Assembly (NCBI GenBank): GCA_034520215.1
Contig: JAXHNR010000001.1
Span: 982,560 to 1,046,559 of the forward strand
Direction of reading: 5' to 3'
Length of the DNA stretch: 64,000 nucleotides
From: Candidatus Krumholzibacteriota bacterium
GTDB taxonomy: Bacteria > Krumholzibacteriota > Krumholzibacteriia > Krumholzibacteriales > WJIX01
The notes beneath the pieces are model-generated. The model saw only the letters and a list, made by a program, of their open reading frames with translations. It was not told the DNA's origin and did not search any database. Position numbers and translations under genes: made by a program. Shown in pieces: positions 26,838 through 36,389 of this stretch. Position 1 is the stretch's first letter; each line of letters starts with the position of its first letter.

Positions 26838-26914
26838 GGGCGATTAGCTCAGATGGTTAGAGTATCTGCTTGACATGCAGGGGGTCACTGGTTCAAATCC
26901 AGTATCGCCCACCA
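26838..26914 (+). tRNA. tRNA-Val (anticodon GAC), CCA encoded
   Basis: Acceptor GGGCGAT pairs with ATCGCCC, discriminator A and CCA are encoded. The anticodon arm CTGC-TTGACAT-GCAG reads GAC, and the T-arm is CTGGTTCAAATCCAG. It lies 50 bases after dnaK and 33 bases before thrS, so it may share a transcript with thrS. Confidence 0.96.
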
Positions 26915-26947
26915 TTTGTTCTTTTTCTATATAAGTATTTAAATATT

Positions 26948-28870
26948 ATGAGCAAATTAACTTTTCCAGATGGAACCAGAATAGAAACAAACCCCAACGA
27001 TACCTTTATGGATATTCTTGAGGGGTTGCCGCAGAAAGTACGCAAGAAAGCTGTAGCTGCTGAAGTTAACGGGGAAATACATGATTTAAGAGAAAAAGTT
27101 AAGTCTGACGGAAAACTTCTAATATTAACAACTGACGATGAAGAATCTCTTGAAATAATACGTCACAGCGCTTCCCATTTAATGGCTTTAGCGGTTATGC
27201 AACTTCGAGAGGATGTCCGTTTTGGAATAGGCCCCGCGATAGAAGACGGATTTTACTACGATTTCTTATTTGACAATCCTTTTTCCGCTGATGACCTGGA
27301 AGAAATAGAGAAAAAGATGAAGGAGCTGCGGCAGCAGGGACTTGAATTTACCCGGGAGGAATTGTCCAGTAAAGAGGCGGTTGAATTATTTGAGGATAAA
27401 AACCAGCCGTTCAAGGTTGAGCTGATAGAAGATCTGGATACTGACAAGGTTACTATTTACCGGCTGGGGGACTTTATAGATCTATGTTCAGGTCCGCATG
27501 TTCCCGATATAAAGATGGTAAAGGTTTTTAAGCTATTATCGATTGCCGGAGCTTACTGGCGTGGTGACGAAAAAAGGGATATGCTTCAAAGGCTCTACGG
27601 CACTGCTTTTCGAAAGAAATCAACCCTCGATGAGCATTTAAGAAAGATAGATGAAGCAAAACGTAGAGATCACAGGAAACTGGGACCGCAACTGCGTCTT
27701 TTTGATATAATTGAAGAGGCTGGGGCGGGGTTGGTGTTTTGGTACCCTAAGGGGTATATACTCCGTGAGATAATCGAGGAATACTGGAAGAGACAGCACA
27801 GGAAATACGGTTATCAAATGATTACTACTCCCCATATAGCTAAGAAAGAGCTCTGGGAAAGATCCGGCCATTATGATTACTACAGAGATAATATGTACAT
27901 TGTAAATAGTGATGAAGGGCAGGAATATGTGTTAAAACCGATGAATTGCCCGGGGCATATTCTGATGTATAAAAGCCAGTTACACAGCTATAGAGATCTT
28001 CCGGTTCGTTACGCGGAACTTGGTACGGTGTACAGAAATGAGCGTTCAGGAACATTGCACGGATTGTTGAGAGTAAGAGGATTCACGCAAGATGATGCTC
28101 ATATATTCTGTACTCCCGAACAATTAGACGAAGAAATTGACCGATGTTTTGATTTAGCGCATAAGCTTCTTACAACTTTCGGGTTTAAGGATTATGAAGT
28201 AGAATTAAGTATGCATGACCCTGATAATATGGATCAGTACGCCGGTTCCAAGGAGGAGTGGGAAAGGGCTGAAAACGCGCTGCTTGAATCGGTCAAGAAG
28301 AGAGATGTTCCATTCAAGAAAATTCCGGGAGAAGCAGTTTTTTATGGGCCTAAAATAGATTTGAAGCTTATCGATGCTCTCGGAAGAGGCTGGCAAGCTA
28401 CTACGATACAGTTCGACTTTAACCTTCCAAGGAGATTTGATGTCAGATATGTTAATGAAAAGAATGAAAAGAAATTTGTCTATATGGTGCATAGAGCACT
28501 TCTCGGTTCTATAGAGAGGTTTGTAGGAACTCTAATAGAACATTACGCGGGTGAATTTCCCTTGTGGCTTTCACCTGTTCAGGTGATTGTATTACCTGTA
28601 GGAAGTGAGCATTATGATTACGCCGTGCGATGCGCGGATAAAATAAGGGAATCCGGTATAAGGGTTGAAACTGACCTTAGAAGAGAAAAGCTGGGATATA
28701 GGATAAGGGAAGCGGAATTGGGCAAGATTCCTTATATGGTTGTTGTCGGTGACAGAGAAATTGAAAATGAAGATGTTAATGTAAGGTCAAAGAGTACAGG
28801 GCTGGAAGGAACACGAAACCTGGATGATTTAATAAATGATCTTGTTGACGAGAACGATAATAAAGATTAA
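26948..28870 (+). CDS. thrS: Threonyl-tRNA synthetase
   Basis: A 640-residue class II synthetase. I set the start at ATG 26948, where the TGS domain begins (SKLTFPDGTRIE); the open frame upstream runs through tRNA-Val and is not coding. The editing domain has HSASHLMALAV near residue 72 and SGPHVP near 184. The catalytic core has the class II motifs MNCPGHILMYK (zinc Cys) and RYAELGTVYRNERSG. The anticodon-binding domain starts near 535. No Shine-Dalgarno is visible before the ATG, which is unusual in this window. Confidence 0.97.
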   Translation: MSKLTFPDGTRIETNPNDTFMDILEGLPQKVRKKAVAAEVNGEIHDLREKVKSDGKLLILTTDDEESLEIIRHSASHLMALAVMQLREDVRFGIGPAIEDGFYYDFLFDNPFSADDLEEIEKKMKELRQQGLEFTREELSSKEAVELFEDKNQPFKVELIEDLDTDKVTIYRLGDFIDLCSGPHVPDIKMVKVFKLLSIAGAYWRGDEKRDMLQRLYGTAFRKKSTLDEHLRKIDEAKRRDHRKLGPQLRLFDIIEEAGAGLVFWYPKGYILREIIEEYWKRQHRKYGYQMITTPHIAKKELWERSGHYDYYRDNMYIVNSDEGQEYVLKPMNCPGHILMYKSQLHSYRDLPVRYAELGTVYRNERSGTLHGLLRVRGFTQDDAHIFCTPEQLDEEIDRCFDLAHKLLTTFGFKDYEVELSMHDPDNMDQYAGSKEEWERAENALLESVKKRDVPFKKIPGEAVFYGPKIDLKLIDALGRGWQATTIQFDFNLPRRFDVRYVNEKNEKKFVYMVHRALLGSIERFVGTLIEHYAGEFPLWLSPVQVIVLPVGSEHYDYAVRCADKIRESGIRVETDLRREKLGYRIREAELGKIPYMVVVGDREIENEDVNVRSKSTGLEGTRNLDDLINDLVDENDNKD

Positions 28871-28972
28871 ATTAGAAGTAACATAAAAAAAGGATTGAAG
28901 TAGAGGATTACACCTCTCACCTTGCGGTCTTAAATGAACTGGTAGGGTTTCATCAATTGCTAGATCTTATTT

Positions 28973-29001
28973 AGCGGGTGGAATAACTACCCGCTTTTTT
29001 T
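28973..29001 (+). terminator. Intrinsic terminator / attenuator in the infC leader
   Basis: AGCGGGT (28973-28979) pairs with ACCCGCT (28989-28995) and is followed by a run of seven Ts. It ends only a few bases before the infC ribosome site (AGGAGG at 29004). A second small hairpin, AGAGG/CCTCT, lies upstream near 28903-28920. The layout matches transcription attenuation of infC-rpmI-rplT, as known for L20-controlled leaders in Firmicutes, but the family here is not identified. Confidence 0.75.
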
Positions 29002-29015
29002 ACAGGAGGTGAAAG

Positions 29016-29597
29016 ATTAAAGGTAGCAAGAGATTCGGGCGTAATGACAGTGTGCGTGTTAATAACATGATCAATGTTCCGGAAGTAAGAGTCGTTGATG
29101 AAGACGGGAATCAAATGGGTGTTATGTCTAGTGAGGAAGCCTTGAATAGGGCTAAAGAATGGGGGATGGACCTTGTTGAGATTTCCCCAAAAGCAAAACC
29201 CCCCGTTTGTAAGATAATTGATTACGGAAAATATAAATACGAACAGAATAAAAATGCTCACAAAGCGAAGAAAAAACAACATGTTACTCGTTTGAAAGAG
29301 ATAAAACTCAGTACAAAAATAGAGAAGCATGATATTGATTTTAAAATGAGAAACGCGGAAAAATTCTTCGATAAGGGGGACAAGGTTAAATTTACCATTA
29401 AATTCCGAGGTAGGGAAATGCAGCACCAGGAAGTGGGATACGAACTCTTAGAGAGTATTAAAAAACGATTTGAAGATATTTGTGATGTTGAAAAAGAGCC
29501 TAAAAGAATGGGCAAAACATTGAGCATGACTCTCGTGAGCGTTTCAGATAAGAAGAAATCGAAGAAAGGTGAAGATGATGCCGAAGATAAAGACTAA
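29016..29597 (+). CDS. infC: Translation initiation factor IF-3, AUU start codon
   Basis: A 193-residue protein that binds the 30S subunit and checks start-codon choice. I place the start at ATT 29016, five bases after AGGAGGTGAAAG, giving [17 protein letters not shown], the usual IF-3 N terminus. The next ATG-type codons (GTG 29052, ATG 29067) have no ribosome site and would cut the conserved RVN-x2-I region. AUU starts are a known infC trait through which IF-3 represses its own translation. Further motifs: [30 protein letters not shown], and the C-domain [14 protein letters not shown]. The end overlaps rpmI by 20 bases. Confidence 0.93.
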   Translation: MKGSKRFGRNDSVRVNNMINVPEVRVVDEDGNQMGVMSSEEALNRAKEWGMDLVEISPKAKPPVCKIIDYGKYKYEQNKNAHKAKKKQHVTRLKEIKLSTKIEKHDIDFKMRNAEKFFDKGDKVKFTIKFRGREMQHQEVGYELLESIKKRFEDICDVEKEPKRMGKTLSMTLVSVSDKKKSKKGEDDAEDKD

Positions 29598-29775
29598 CAG
29601 AGGAGCTGCTAAAAGGTTTAAATTAACAAAAAAGGGTAAGATCAAGCGGAAAAAGGCATTTGCCAGTCATATTCTTGCGAAAAAGAGTCGTAAAAGAAAA
29701 AGGCATCTCAGGCAACCCACCCTTGTAGACAAAACAAATGAAAAGAAAATTAAAAGGATACTTGGTAAGGGATAG
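29578..29775 (+). CDS. rpmI: Ribosomal protein L35 (bL35)
   Basis: A 65-residue, strongly basic 50S protein. The family start [14 protein letters not shown] is at ATG 29578; three codons upstream are an in-frame extension without family match. [20 protein letters not shown] is characteristic of bL35. It overlaps infC by 20 bases and precedes rplT by 60, the common infC-rpmI-rplT order. Confidence 0.96.
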   Translation: MPKIKTNRGAAKRFKLTKKGKIKRKKAFASHILAKKSRKRKRHLRQPTLVDKTNEKKIKRILGKG

Positions 29776-29835
29776 AGACAGCATAAAAAAATAATTTTAA
29801 TAAAATAGTTATTCAGACTAAGGAGGCATACAGCA

Positions 29836-30192
29836 ATGCCCAGAACAAAACATAGTGTTGCGTCTCATAGAAAAAAGAAGAAGATTCTAAAAAGAGCCAA
29901 GGGATTTCGAGGAGCGCGAAGCAAATTACACAGGACGGCAAAGGAATCAGTCAATAAGGCTCTTCAATATTCCTATCGGGACAGACGAACGAAGAAAAGA
30001 AACTTCAGAAGGCTTTGGATATCCAGAATAAACGCTGCCGCGAGAATCAACGGAATAAGCTACAGCCGTTTAATAGGAGGGTTGAAAAAGGCGGAAATTG
30101 ATATAGACAGAAAGATCCTTTCGGAAATAGCATTGAATGATAATAAAGGTTTCGAAAAACTCGTAGAAACCGCAAAGAAAGCCCTTTCATGA
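29836..30192 (+). CDS. rplT: Ribosomal protein L20 (bL20)
   Basis: A 118-residue basic protein needed early in 50S assembly. The N terminus ([26 protein letters not shown], shown only in part) and [20 protein letters not shown] near residue 55 are diagnostic. AAGGAGG lies about ten bases before ATG 29836. Its stop overlaps the pheS start as ATGA. In other bacteria L20 represses this operon through its leader; an attenuator-like hairpin is present upstream of infC. Confidence 0.97.
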   Translation: MPRTKHSVASHRKKKKILKRAKGFRGARSKLHRTAKESVNKALQYSYRDRRTKKRNFRRLWISRINAAARINGISYSRLIGGLKKAEIDIDRKILSEIALNDNKGFEKLVETAKKALS

Positions 30193-31229
30193 TCAATCGG
30201 GAGAATATAACAGAGCTTGAAGAGAGGGCCCTGCAGGAAATTTCAGAAGCAGCTGATTCTAAGGACCTTGAAAATGTTCGAATCAGTTATCTTGGCCGTA
30301 AAGGTAAAATAACACTTGCCCTAAGATCTATTGGAAAGATTTCTGAAGCGGAAAGACCTGAAATGGGCAAATTGATAAACGAAGTAAAACTCAAGGTAAA
30401 CAGCGCATATAAATCAAAAAATTCGGAATTATTGAGTGATTTGTCCGACAAAGCTCCTTACCCGGGAGATCCAACGTTGCCTGGCAGAAAGAATTGGCCC
30501 GGCGGTTTACATGTGCTTCACAGGGTTACTAAAGAGATAAAAGAGATCTTTTTCGGAATGGGATATTCGCTGACCGAAGGGCCGGACGTAGAACTTGATT
30601 ACTATAATTTCGAAGCTTTGAATTTCCCGGGTGATCACCCTTCAAGAGATGCTCAGGACACATTTTACATTAACCGTGATATATTGATGAGAACTCAAAC
30701 ATCACCTGTGCAGGTTAGATTTATGGAGAAACACACACCTCCCGTGAGAATAATATCTCCGGGAAGGGTCTACAGAAATGAAACTCCGGATCCTTCACAC
30801 TCCGCGGAATTTTTCCAGATGGAAGGTCTTTATGTGGATAATAATGTCTCAATGGTTGATTTGAAGAACGATATCACATTTTTTATAAAAACATACTTCG
30901 GGAGTGAAGCGCACGTAAGGTTCAGACCGCATTTCTTTCCATTTACCGAACCAAGCGCGGAAGTTGACATGTCATGCTTTGCGTGCAAAGGGAAAGGATG
31001 TTCAGTTTGTGGAAAGACAGGCTGGATAGAAATAATGGGCGCGGGAATGGTTCATCCGAATGTATTTCGTTTTGTGGGGTATGAGCAGGATCTTTATACC
31101 GGCTTTGCTTTCGGTATGGGTATCGACAGAATAGCGATGCTTAAATACGGAATTAGCGACATAAGGAAGTTTCTGGAAAACGATTTGCGTTTTCTTGAAA
31201 ATTTCTGGTGGCAAAAAGGATGGGAATGA
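30189..31229 (+). CDS. pheS: Phenylalanyl-tRNA synthetase alpha subunit
   Basis: A 346-residue catalytic subunit of the alpha2-beta2 enzyme. A coiled N-terminal arm (residues 1-85) is followed by class II core motifs: [19 protein letters not shown] near 103, [11 protein letters not shown] near 150, [24 protein letters not shown] near 190 and [17 protein letters not shown] near 310. The [11 protein letters not shown] cysteines near 262 occur in many bacterial PheS. Starts inside the rplT stop and is followed by pheT. Confidence 0.97.
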   Translation: MINRENITELEERALQEISEAADSKDLENVRISYLGRKGKITLALRSIGKISEAERPEMGKLINEVKLKVNSAYKSKNSELLSDLSDKAPYPGDPTLPGRKNWPGGLHVLHRVTKEIKEIFFGMGYSLTEGPDVELDYYNFEALNFPGDHPSRDAQDTFYINRDILMRTQTSPVQVRFMEKHTPPVRIISPGRVYRNETPDPSHSAEFFQMEGLYVDNNVSMVDLKNDITFFIKTYFGSEAHVRFRPHFFPFTEPSAEVDMSCFACKGKGCSVCGKTGWIEIMGAGMVHPNVFRFVGYEQDLYTGFAFGMGIDRIAMLKYGISDIRKFLENDLRFLENFWWQKGWE

Positions 31230-31233
31230 TAGA

Positions 31234-33633
31234 TTGAAAATAAATCTAAAATGGTTGAGAGAGTATGTAAATATTGAAGAGAATCCGGAGAATTTTGCTG
31301 AAGATCTCACTATGTTCGGACTTAATGTTGAAAAGGTCGAGAAGAAAGATCCGGAATTCGAAGGGGTTGTATTCGGCAGGATTGCCGAAGTGACAGAACA
31401 TCCTAAAGCGGATAGATTGAAAATTTGCAGAGTTGATGTCGGCGGAGAGTCCCTTTTAAATATCGTGTGCGGCGCTCCAAACGTCAGAAAAGGACTTGGG
31501 GTGCCTGTTGCCGTTAGTGGAGCTGTGCTTCCCGGTAACTTCAAAATAAAGAAAACTAAATTAAGAGGGCAAGTTTCCGAAGGAATGATTTGCTCTGAAA
31601 GTGAACTGAAGATCGGGAATGATTCAAGCGGCATTATGGAATTGAATTCAGATTTTCCCTGCGGTACTGATCTGTCGGATGAATTAACCGGTACTGATGT
31701 TGTTCTTGACATTGAAGTAACTCCAAATCGCCCTGATCAGTTATCGTATATTGGAATAGCCAGGGAAGCCGCGGCTATGTATGACTTGAAATTAAACAAG
31801 CCCGGGATAATGGATTTGCAGACAGGAGGGGATTTCAAGATAGAGATTGAAGATTTTGAGGATTGTCCCAGGTATTCTGCAGCCCTTATCGATAATATTA
31901 AAATCAAGGAATCACCGGAATGGATGAAACGTTATTTGATTTCAATCGGAATCAAACCGGTGAATAACATTGTTGATATTACGAATTACGTACTGATGGA
32001 AACGGGACACCCCTTACACGCCTTTGACAGAGATAAACTTGCAGAAGCGAAGATACTTGTAAGAAGAGCCGTAAATGGAGAAAAAATAATAACTATAGAT
32101 GGACGGGAAAGAGAATTAAAATCCCATAACCTTGTTATCACCGACGGCGTAACTCCTATAGCAGTAGCAGGTGTGATGGGAGGAGTAGAGACTGAAATTA
32201 CAGAAGATACTAGATCTGTTCTACTTGAGAGTGCCGTTTTTAGCCCGAAAATCATCAGGCAGTCAAAACGTGAATTGAATCTTGATACAGAAGCTTCGTA
32301 TAGATTTGAGAGAGGCAGCGATATTAATATAACAAGATATGCTCTTGGACGCGCATGTCGAATGATTGAGGATCTTGAAGCAGGTAATGTTAACAGGTTA
32401 TGCCTCGATAGTTTCGAAGGGGATATCGAGAATTATAAAAAAGATATAATAGTGAGCCGCGGAAATGTTAACAGGATAATGGGAACAAATTTATCTTCAG
32501 AGGAAATAGCGTCACATCTTGAGAAGCTTAAACTGAAATCAATCGTAGATGAAGATATATTAACTGTATCTGTACCCACTTTCAGGCTTGACCTCAATGA
32601 AGAAGTTGATATAATTGAGGAAGCAGCAAGAGTATACGGATATAATAATATTAAAGGCGAGGGCGCCGGGTTAATAAATACCTTTCCGATTATAGATCCA
32701 ACAGATAAAAGAAATGAATATTTAACTAATTATCTCGCTTCCAGAGGGTTTGCGGAAGTAATCACTTCTTCTTTTATGAGTGAAGAAGATTTAGAGATAT
32801 TTGGATTGGCAGTTCAGGGAAAACACGATAAATCTGTTAAGATATCGAATCCTCTTACATCTTCACAATCTTTACTCAGGACTTCACTTATTCCCGGGCT
32901 TCTCAGGGTAATTGACAATAATTCTTCGAATGAACAAAGGGGACTGAAGATATTCGAAATGGGGAAGGTTTTTTATCATATTAACGACGGTGACGGATTG
33001 CCGGGGGAAGAGACGCATCTCGCGGCAGTTTTTAATCGAAACGCCGTACCCAGACAGTGGATTGAAAAGGAAAGGGAATTTGACTTTTTTGATATGAAGG
33101 GAGAGCTTGAATCGATTTTCTCGATATTCAATAGACTCGAAGATACTGAGATGGTAAGAAAGGAAGAGAGGAAAAATCCTCATATTTTCCAATGGGTTAA
33201 AAAGAATAAACTGATTGCCGAGTGCGGTAGAATTTCATCTCAAACCGCCGCACGATACAATATTGATTCACAGATATTCTATTTTGTAGTGTTTATGGAT
33301 AATCTTAAAGGGGAAAAGTATTCAAGGGAAAGGTATACTAAACCAAGCCCGTATCCGGCGATAAAAAGAGATTTATGTGTTATAACTGAGGAAAGAGTAA
33401 CCTTTTCAGAAATCAAGAAAGTTATATATAAGAATTCAAAGTATTTAGAAAGCATTCAGCTTTTTGATTATTACACCGACAGCAGTAATAAGAACTATAA
33501 GAGAAGTTATACTTTTACATTGAGCTTCCGTTCACATGAAGCCACTCTTAAAGATAATAAAATTGATAAAATAATTGAAAAGATATTAAGAGCCCTCGAA
33601 AGGAAACTGAAAGTATTTCTTAGAAAAGAATAG
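31234..33633 (+). CDS. pheT: Phenylalanyl-tRNA synthetase beta subunit
   Basis: A 799-residue subunit. TTG 31234 is chosen because it gives the family start LKINLKWLREYVNI; the frame reaches 31195 but would overlap pheS. Domains in order: a tRNA-binding OB fold (GRIAEVTEHPKADRLKICRVDVG, residues 43-150), B3/B4 editing region near 200-380, B5 near 400-475, core B6/B7, and a C-terminal ferredoxin-like anticodon domain (PYPAIKRDLCVI near 707 onward). Complete and of usual length. Confidence 0.96.
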   Translation: MKINLKWLREYVNIEENPENFAEDLTMFGLNVEKVEKKDPEFEGVVFGRIAEVTEHPKADRLKICRVDVGGESLLNIVCGAPNVRKGLGVPVAVSGAVLPGNFKIKKTKLRGQVSEGMICSESELKIGNDSSGIMELNSDFPCGTDLSDELTGTDVVLDIEVTPNRPDQLSYIGIAREAAAMYDLKLNKPGIMDLQTGGDFKIEIEDFEDCPRYSAALIDNIKIKESPEWMKRYLISIGIKPVNNIVDITNYVLMETGHPLHAFDRDKLAEAKILVRRAVNGEKIITIDGRERELKSHNLVITDGVTPIAVAGVMGGVETEITEDTRSVLLESAVFSPKIIRQSKRELNLDTEASYRFERGSDINITRYALGRACRMIEDLEAGNVNRLCLDSFEGDIENYKKDIIVSRGNVNRIMGTNLSSEEIASHLEKLKLKSIVDEDILTVSVPTFRLDLNEEVDIIEEAARVYGYNNIKGEGAGLINTFPIIDPTDKRNEYLTNYLASRGFAEVITSSFMSEEDLEIFGLAVQGKHDKSVKISNPLTSSQSLLRTSLIPGLLRVIDNNSSNEQRGLKIFEMGKVFYHINDGDGLPGEETHLAAVFNRNAVPRQWIEKEREFDFFDMKGELESIFSIFNRLEDTEMVRKEERKNPHIFQWVKKNKLIAECGRISSQTAARYNIDSQIFYFVVFMDNLKGEKYSRERYTKPSPYPAIKRDLCVITEERVTFSEIKKVIYKNSKYLESIQLFDYYTDSSNKNYKRSYTFTLSFRSHEATLKDNKIDKIIEKILRALERKLKVFLRKE

Positions 33634-33645
33634 GAGTAAGATACA

Positions 33646-33930
33646 ATGGAAAACAATAATCTTGATAGTTTCAAGCTTCTCGAATCTAAGATATCAAAAG
33701 CTGCTGACATGGTTGTCAGGTTAAAAGAAGAGAAAAAGAAATTCGAAGATGAAAATAAAGAGTTGAAAGATGAAATAAAAGTGTTATATAATAAAAATGA
33801 GGAATTGACCCAAAAGGTCGATACCTTGCAAAATGATAATCAAAATCGAAATGATTTCGAAAAAGTTAGAGAGGAGATTGGAACCAGAATTGAGGCAATG
33901 CTGGAGAAACTGGAAGAAATAGATATCTAG
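33646..33930 (+). CDS. Short coiled-coil protein, ZapB-like
   Basis: A 94-residue protein predicted to be one long coiled coil (heptad-like L/I/V spacing from residue 5 to 90), rich in K and E. GGAG precedes ATG 33646. Size, composition and position directly before zapA suggest the division protein ZapB, which bundles with ZapA at the Z-ring. The family is weakly conserved, so the context carries most of the weight. Confidence 0.65.
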   Translation: MENNNLDSFKLLESKISKAADMVVRLKEEKKKFEDENKELKDEIKVLYNKNEELTQKVDTLQNDNQNRNDFEKVREEIGTRIEAMLEKLEEIDI

Positions 33931-34010
33931 TAACCCGGCTTGGCAAAAAATGGATTCCGGGCATAAAGGGATGTGAAGATGAGTGTCGTAATCTTAAAAG
34001 AGGTTTCCTG

Positions 34011-34307
34011 ATGATCGAAAAGAGTACTGAAGTGGTGGAAATTTTTGGTCAGGATTATAAAATAAAAGGAGTGGGTGATCCAGAATACATCCACATGATT
34101 GCTGGTTATATTGACAGGAAAATGAGAGAAATTGCTCATTCCAGCGGAATCATGTCACAGTCAAGAATTGCTATTTTGGCTGCGCTTAATATCGCAGACG
34201 AGCTTTTTCAGGAACGTGAGAATAATGTTAAAAGCCGCAAGGAATTTGAGAAACAAGCTGCTGGATTAAGTGAGCTCCTGGATTCAAAACTAGGTACGGC
34301 AAAATGA
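34011..34307 (+). CDS. zapA: Cell division protein ZapA
   Basis: A 98-residue protein. VEIFGQDYKIKGVGDPEYIHMIAGYIDRKMREI matches the ZapA N-terminal globular region in pieces (I-x-G-x-x-Y-x-I, then Y-I-x-x-A), followed by a helical coiled-coil end. RIAILAALNIADELF near residue 52 is the conserved ZapA segment. ZapA crosslinks FtsZ filaments. It lies 80 bases after the ZapB-like gene and 67 before a 6S RNA candidate, an arrangement seen in other bacteria. Confidence 0.87.
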   Translation: MIEKSTEVVEIFGQDYKIKGVGDPEYIHMIAGYIDRKMREIAHSSGIMSQSRIAILAALNIADELFQERENNVKSRKEFEKQAAGLSELLDSKLGTAK

Positions 34308-34374
34308 ATTCCATCCCATATGAGATGTTGGTTTGTGTGTGGGGTTAAACTGGAACTGAAATAAAAACAAAGAA

Positions 34375-34559
34375 AAATTCCCTACTGTGCTTGTGATAGC
34401 AAATGTTTTTTTTAGCCAACACTTTTTATCTGGGAATCCAAACATCTAATCAGTAATGCCGGGCCATAGGTATGGAAGGCAGAGCTGATTATGAGGATAT
34501 CCACCTTGGATTTTTAGGTCTAAAAAGATATTTCGCTCACGGCAACACGTGGGGAATTT
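34375..34559 (+). ncRNA. ssrS: Candidate 6S RNA (ssrS)
   Basis: A 185-base structured stretch between zapA and rny. A closing stem pairs 34375-34385 (AAATTCCCTAC) with 34549-34559 (GTGGGGAATTT), then after a one-base bulge GTG (34387) with CAC (34546). A large internal bubble follows, then CTTTTTA/TAAAAAG, AATCCAA/TTGGATT, AATCAG/CTGATT and a CCATA-GG-TATGG tip. This rod with a central bubble is the 6S architecture that mimics an open promoter and holds RNA polymerase. Length and zapA linkage agree. I could not run a covariance model. Confidence 0.72.
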
Positions 34560-34685
34560 GCCTCTCCAGAGCTGTCTCAATAATAAAGATTAACTTCTAA
34601 CATATACTAGGAATCCGTAATTTTGAATTTTACAATGAGTGGAGGTGAACAGTCCCGACAGTTGTATACTAAGGGATGAGTAAAT

Positions 34686-36254
34686 ATGACTGGAACTTTG
34701 TTGTTTAATGTGGCGGCTGGTATCCTCGTTTTGTTTATTGGTTTTCTTATCGGCTGGTTTTTAAGCAGGAAAATATCAAAAAGCCATTTGAAGCATACTA
34801 AAGAATTTGCTGAAAATCTTATAGCTGACGCTCAGAGGGAAGCGGAAACACGCAAAAAAGCGTTGATGCTGGAAGCTAAAGATGAATGGTATAAAGCGAA
34901 ATTAAATTTTGAGAATGAAAGCCAAGAAACTCGCGAGAAACTGAAAAAACTCGAAAAGGAATTGGGAGAAAGAGAACATAACATTGACCGGAAAGTGGAT
35001 TATCTTGAGAAACGCGAGAATGAAATTAAAGAGAGGAAAAAGAATCTTGAATTGAAACTCGACGCGATAACCGACAAGAATAATAAGCTTTCGATAATTC
35101 TGGAAAAGCAAAACGAGCAGTTAGAGAAAGTGGCCGGCATGAGCGCGGATCAAGCAAGAGATCTTTTGATCTCAAATCTTGAAGAAGAAGCAAAACATAA
35201 AGCGGCCAAGAAAATCAGAGAAATCAAGGATGAAGCGGAACGAAACTCCACAAAGTCAAGCCGCGAGATTATTACTTTAGCAATTGAACGCTATGCCGCG
35301 GATCATGTTGTCGAATCAACAGTGTCAGTAGTGGACCTTCCTAATGACGAGATGAAAGGAAGAATAATTGGACGGGAAGGCCGTAACATCAGATCTTTCG
35401 AAAATGCTACGGGTATTGACGTTATCATTGATGATACCCCGGAAGCGGTGATTTTATCGGGCTTTGACCCTATAAGAAGAGAGGTTGCCAGATTATCTCT
35501 GGAGAAGTTAATAAAGGACGGAAGAATTCATCCGGGCAGGATAGAGGATGTAATAGAAAAAACAAGGAAAGAACTGATTGAGGAGATGAGGGAAGTTGGT
35601 GAAAGAACATACCTTGATATGAATATTCATGGTCTTCATCCCGAACTGGTGCTCTTGCTGGGAAAATTAAAGTACAGAACTTCATACGGGCAGAATGTTC
35701 TTCAGCATTCAAAAGAAGTTGCTTATGTTTCTAGTTTGCTGGCGGCGGAACTGGGACTCGATGTTGTAGTGGCTAAAAGGGCTGGACTACTTCATGATAT
35801 TGGTAAGGCCGCGGATCATGAAATTGAAGGTACGCACGCGGAAATAGGAGCTGATCTTGTGCGCAGGTTCGGTGAAAAGGAGACGATTGTTAATGCTGTT
35901 GCCGCGCATCATGAAGATGTGGAAAAGGAATCGCTTATAGCCCATATTGTTTCAGCTGCAGATGCCATATCCGGAGCTAGACCGGGAGCGAGAAGAGAAA
36001 CAATAGAGAATTATATCAGACGGTTGGAAAAGCTAGAGAAGATTGCTGACACGTTCGATGGTGTTGAGAAGGCTTATGCGATACAGGCTGGGAGGGAAAT
36101 AAGGATTCTGGTTAATTCCAAACAGATAACGGATGACTATGCCGTCCAGCTTTCTGAAGATATCAGTAGAAAGATCGAAGATGACATGGAATATCCCGGT
36201 CAGATACGTGTAGTTGTTATTAGAGAAACAAGGGCAATTGATTACGCGAAATAA
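34686..36254 (+). CDS. rny: Ribonuclease Y
   Basis: A 522-residue membrane-anchored endoribonuclease of mRNA turnover. An N-terminal membrane helix (residues 5-28) is followed by a long coiled coil (30-205), a KH domain (GRIIGREGRNIRSFENATG near 220) and an HD domain with AGLLHDIGKA near 362 and AAHHEDVE near 405. Length matches the family. The start follows the 6S region; ymdB is downstream, the usual rny-ymdB pairing. Confidence 0.96.
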   Translation: MTGTLLFNVAAGILVLFIGFLIGWFLSRKISKSHLKHTKEFAENLIADAQREAETRKKALMLEAKDEWYKAKLNFENESQETREKLKKLEKELGEREHNIDRKVDYLEKRENEIKERKKNLELKLDAITDKNNKLSIILEKQNEQLEKVAGMSADQARDLLISNLEEEAKHKAAKKIREIKDEAERNSTKSSREIITLAIERYAADHVVESTVSVVDLPNDEMKGRIIGREGRNIRSFENATGIDVIIDDTPEAVILSGFDPIRREVARLSLEKLIKDGRIHPGRIEDVIEKTRKELIEEMREVGERTYLDMNIHGLHPELVLLLGKLKYRTSYGQNVLQHSKEVAYVSSLLAAELGLDVVVAKRAGLLHDIGKAADHEIEGTHAEIGADLVRRFGEKETIVNAVAAHHEDVEKESLIAHIVSAADAISGARPGARRETIENYIRRLEKLEKIADTFDGVEKAYAIQAGREIRILVNSKQITDDYAVQLSEDISRKIEDDMEYPGQIRVVVIRETRAIDYAK

Positions 36255-36389
36255 CAGGCAAATTTATTGTCGGCAGCAGTAACCATGGAGAACGCGTACC
36301 GGAAATTGATTATTTTGTGTTTTTAGTTTCCCGAACTTATGGGATAAATGTGATTTTAATCCTTTGTGAATAGTAGTAACGGGTAATCT

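Noticed and set aside
26870-26947. N-terminal extension of thrS through tRNA-Val
   Set aside because: The extension translates tRNA sequence and adds nothing conserved; the TGS domain begins at ATG 26948.
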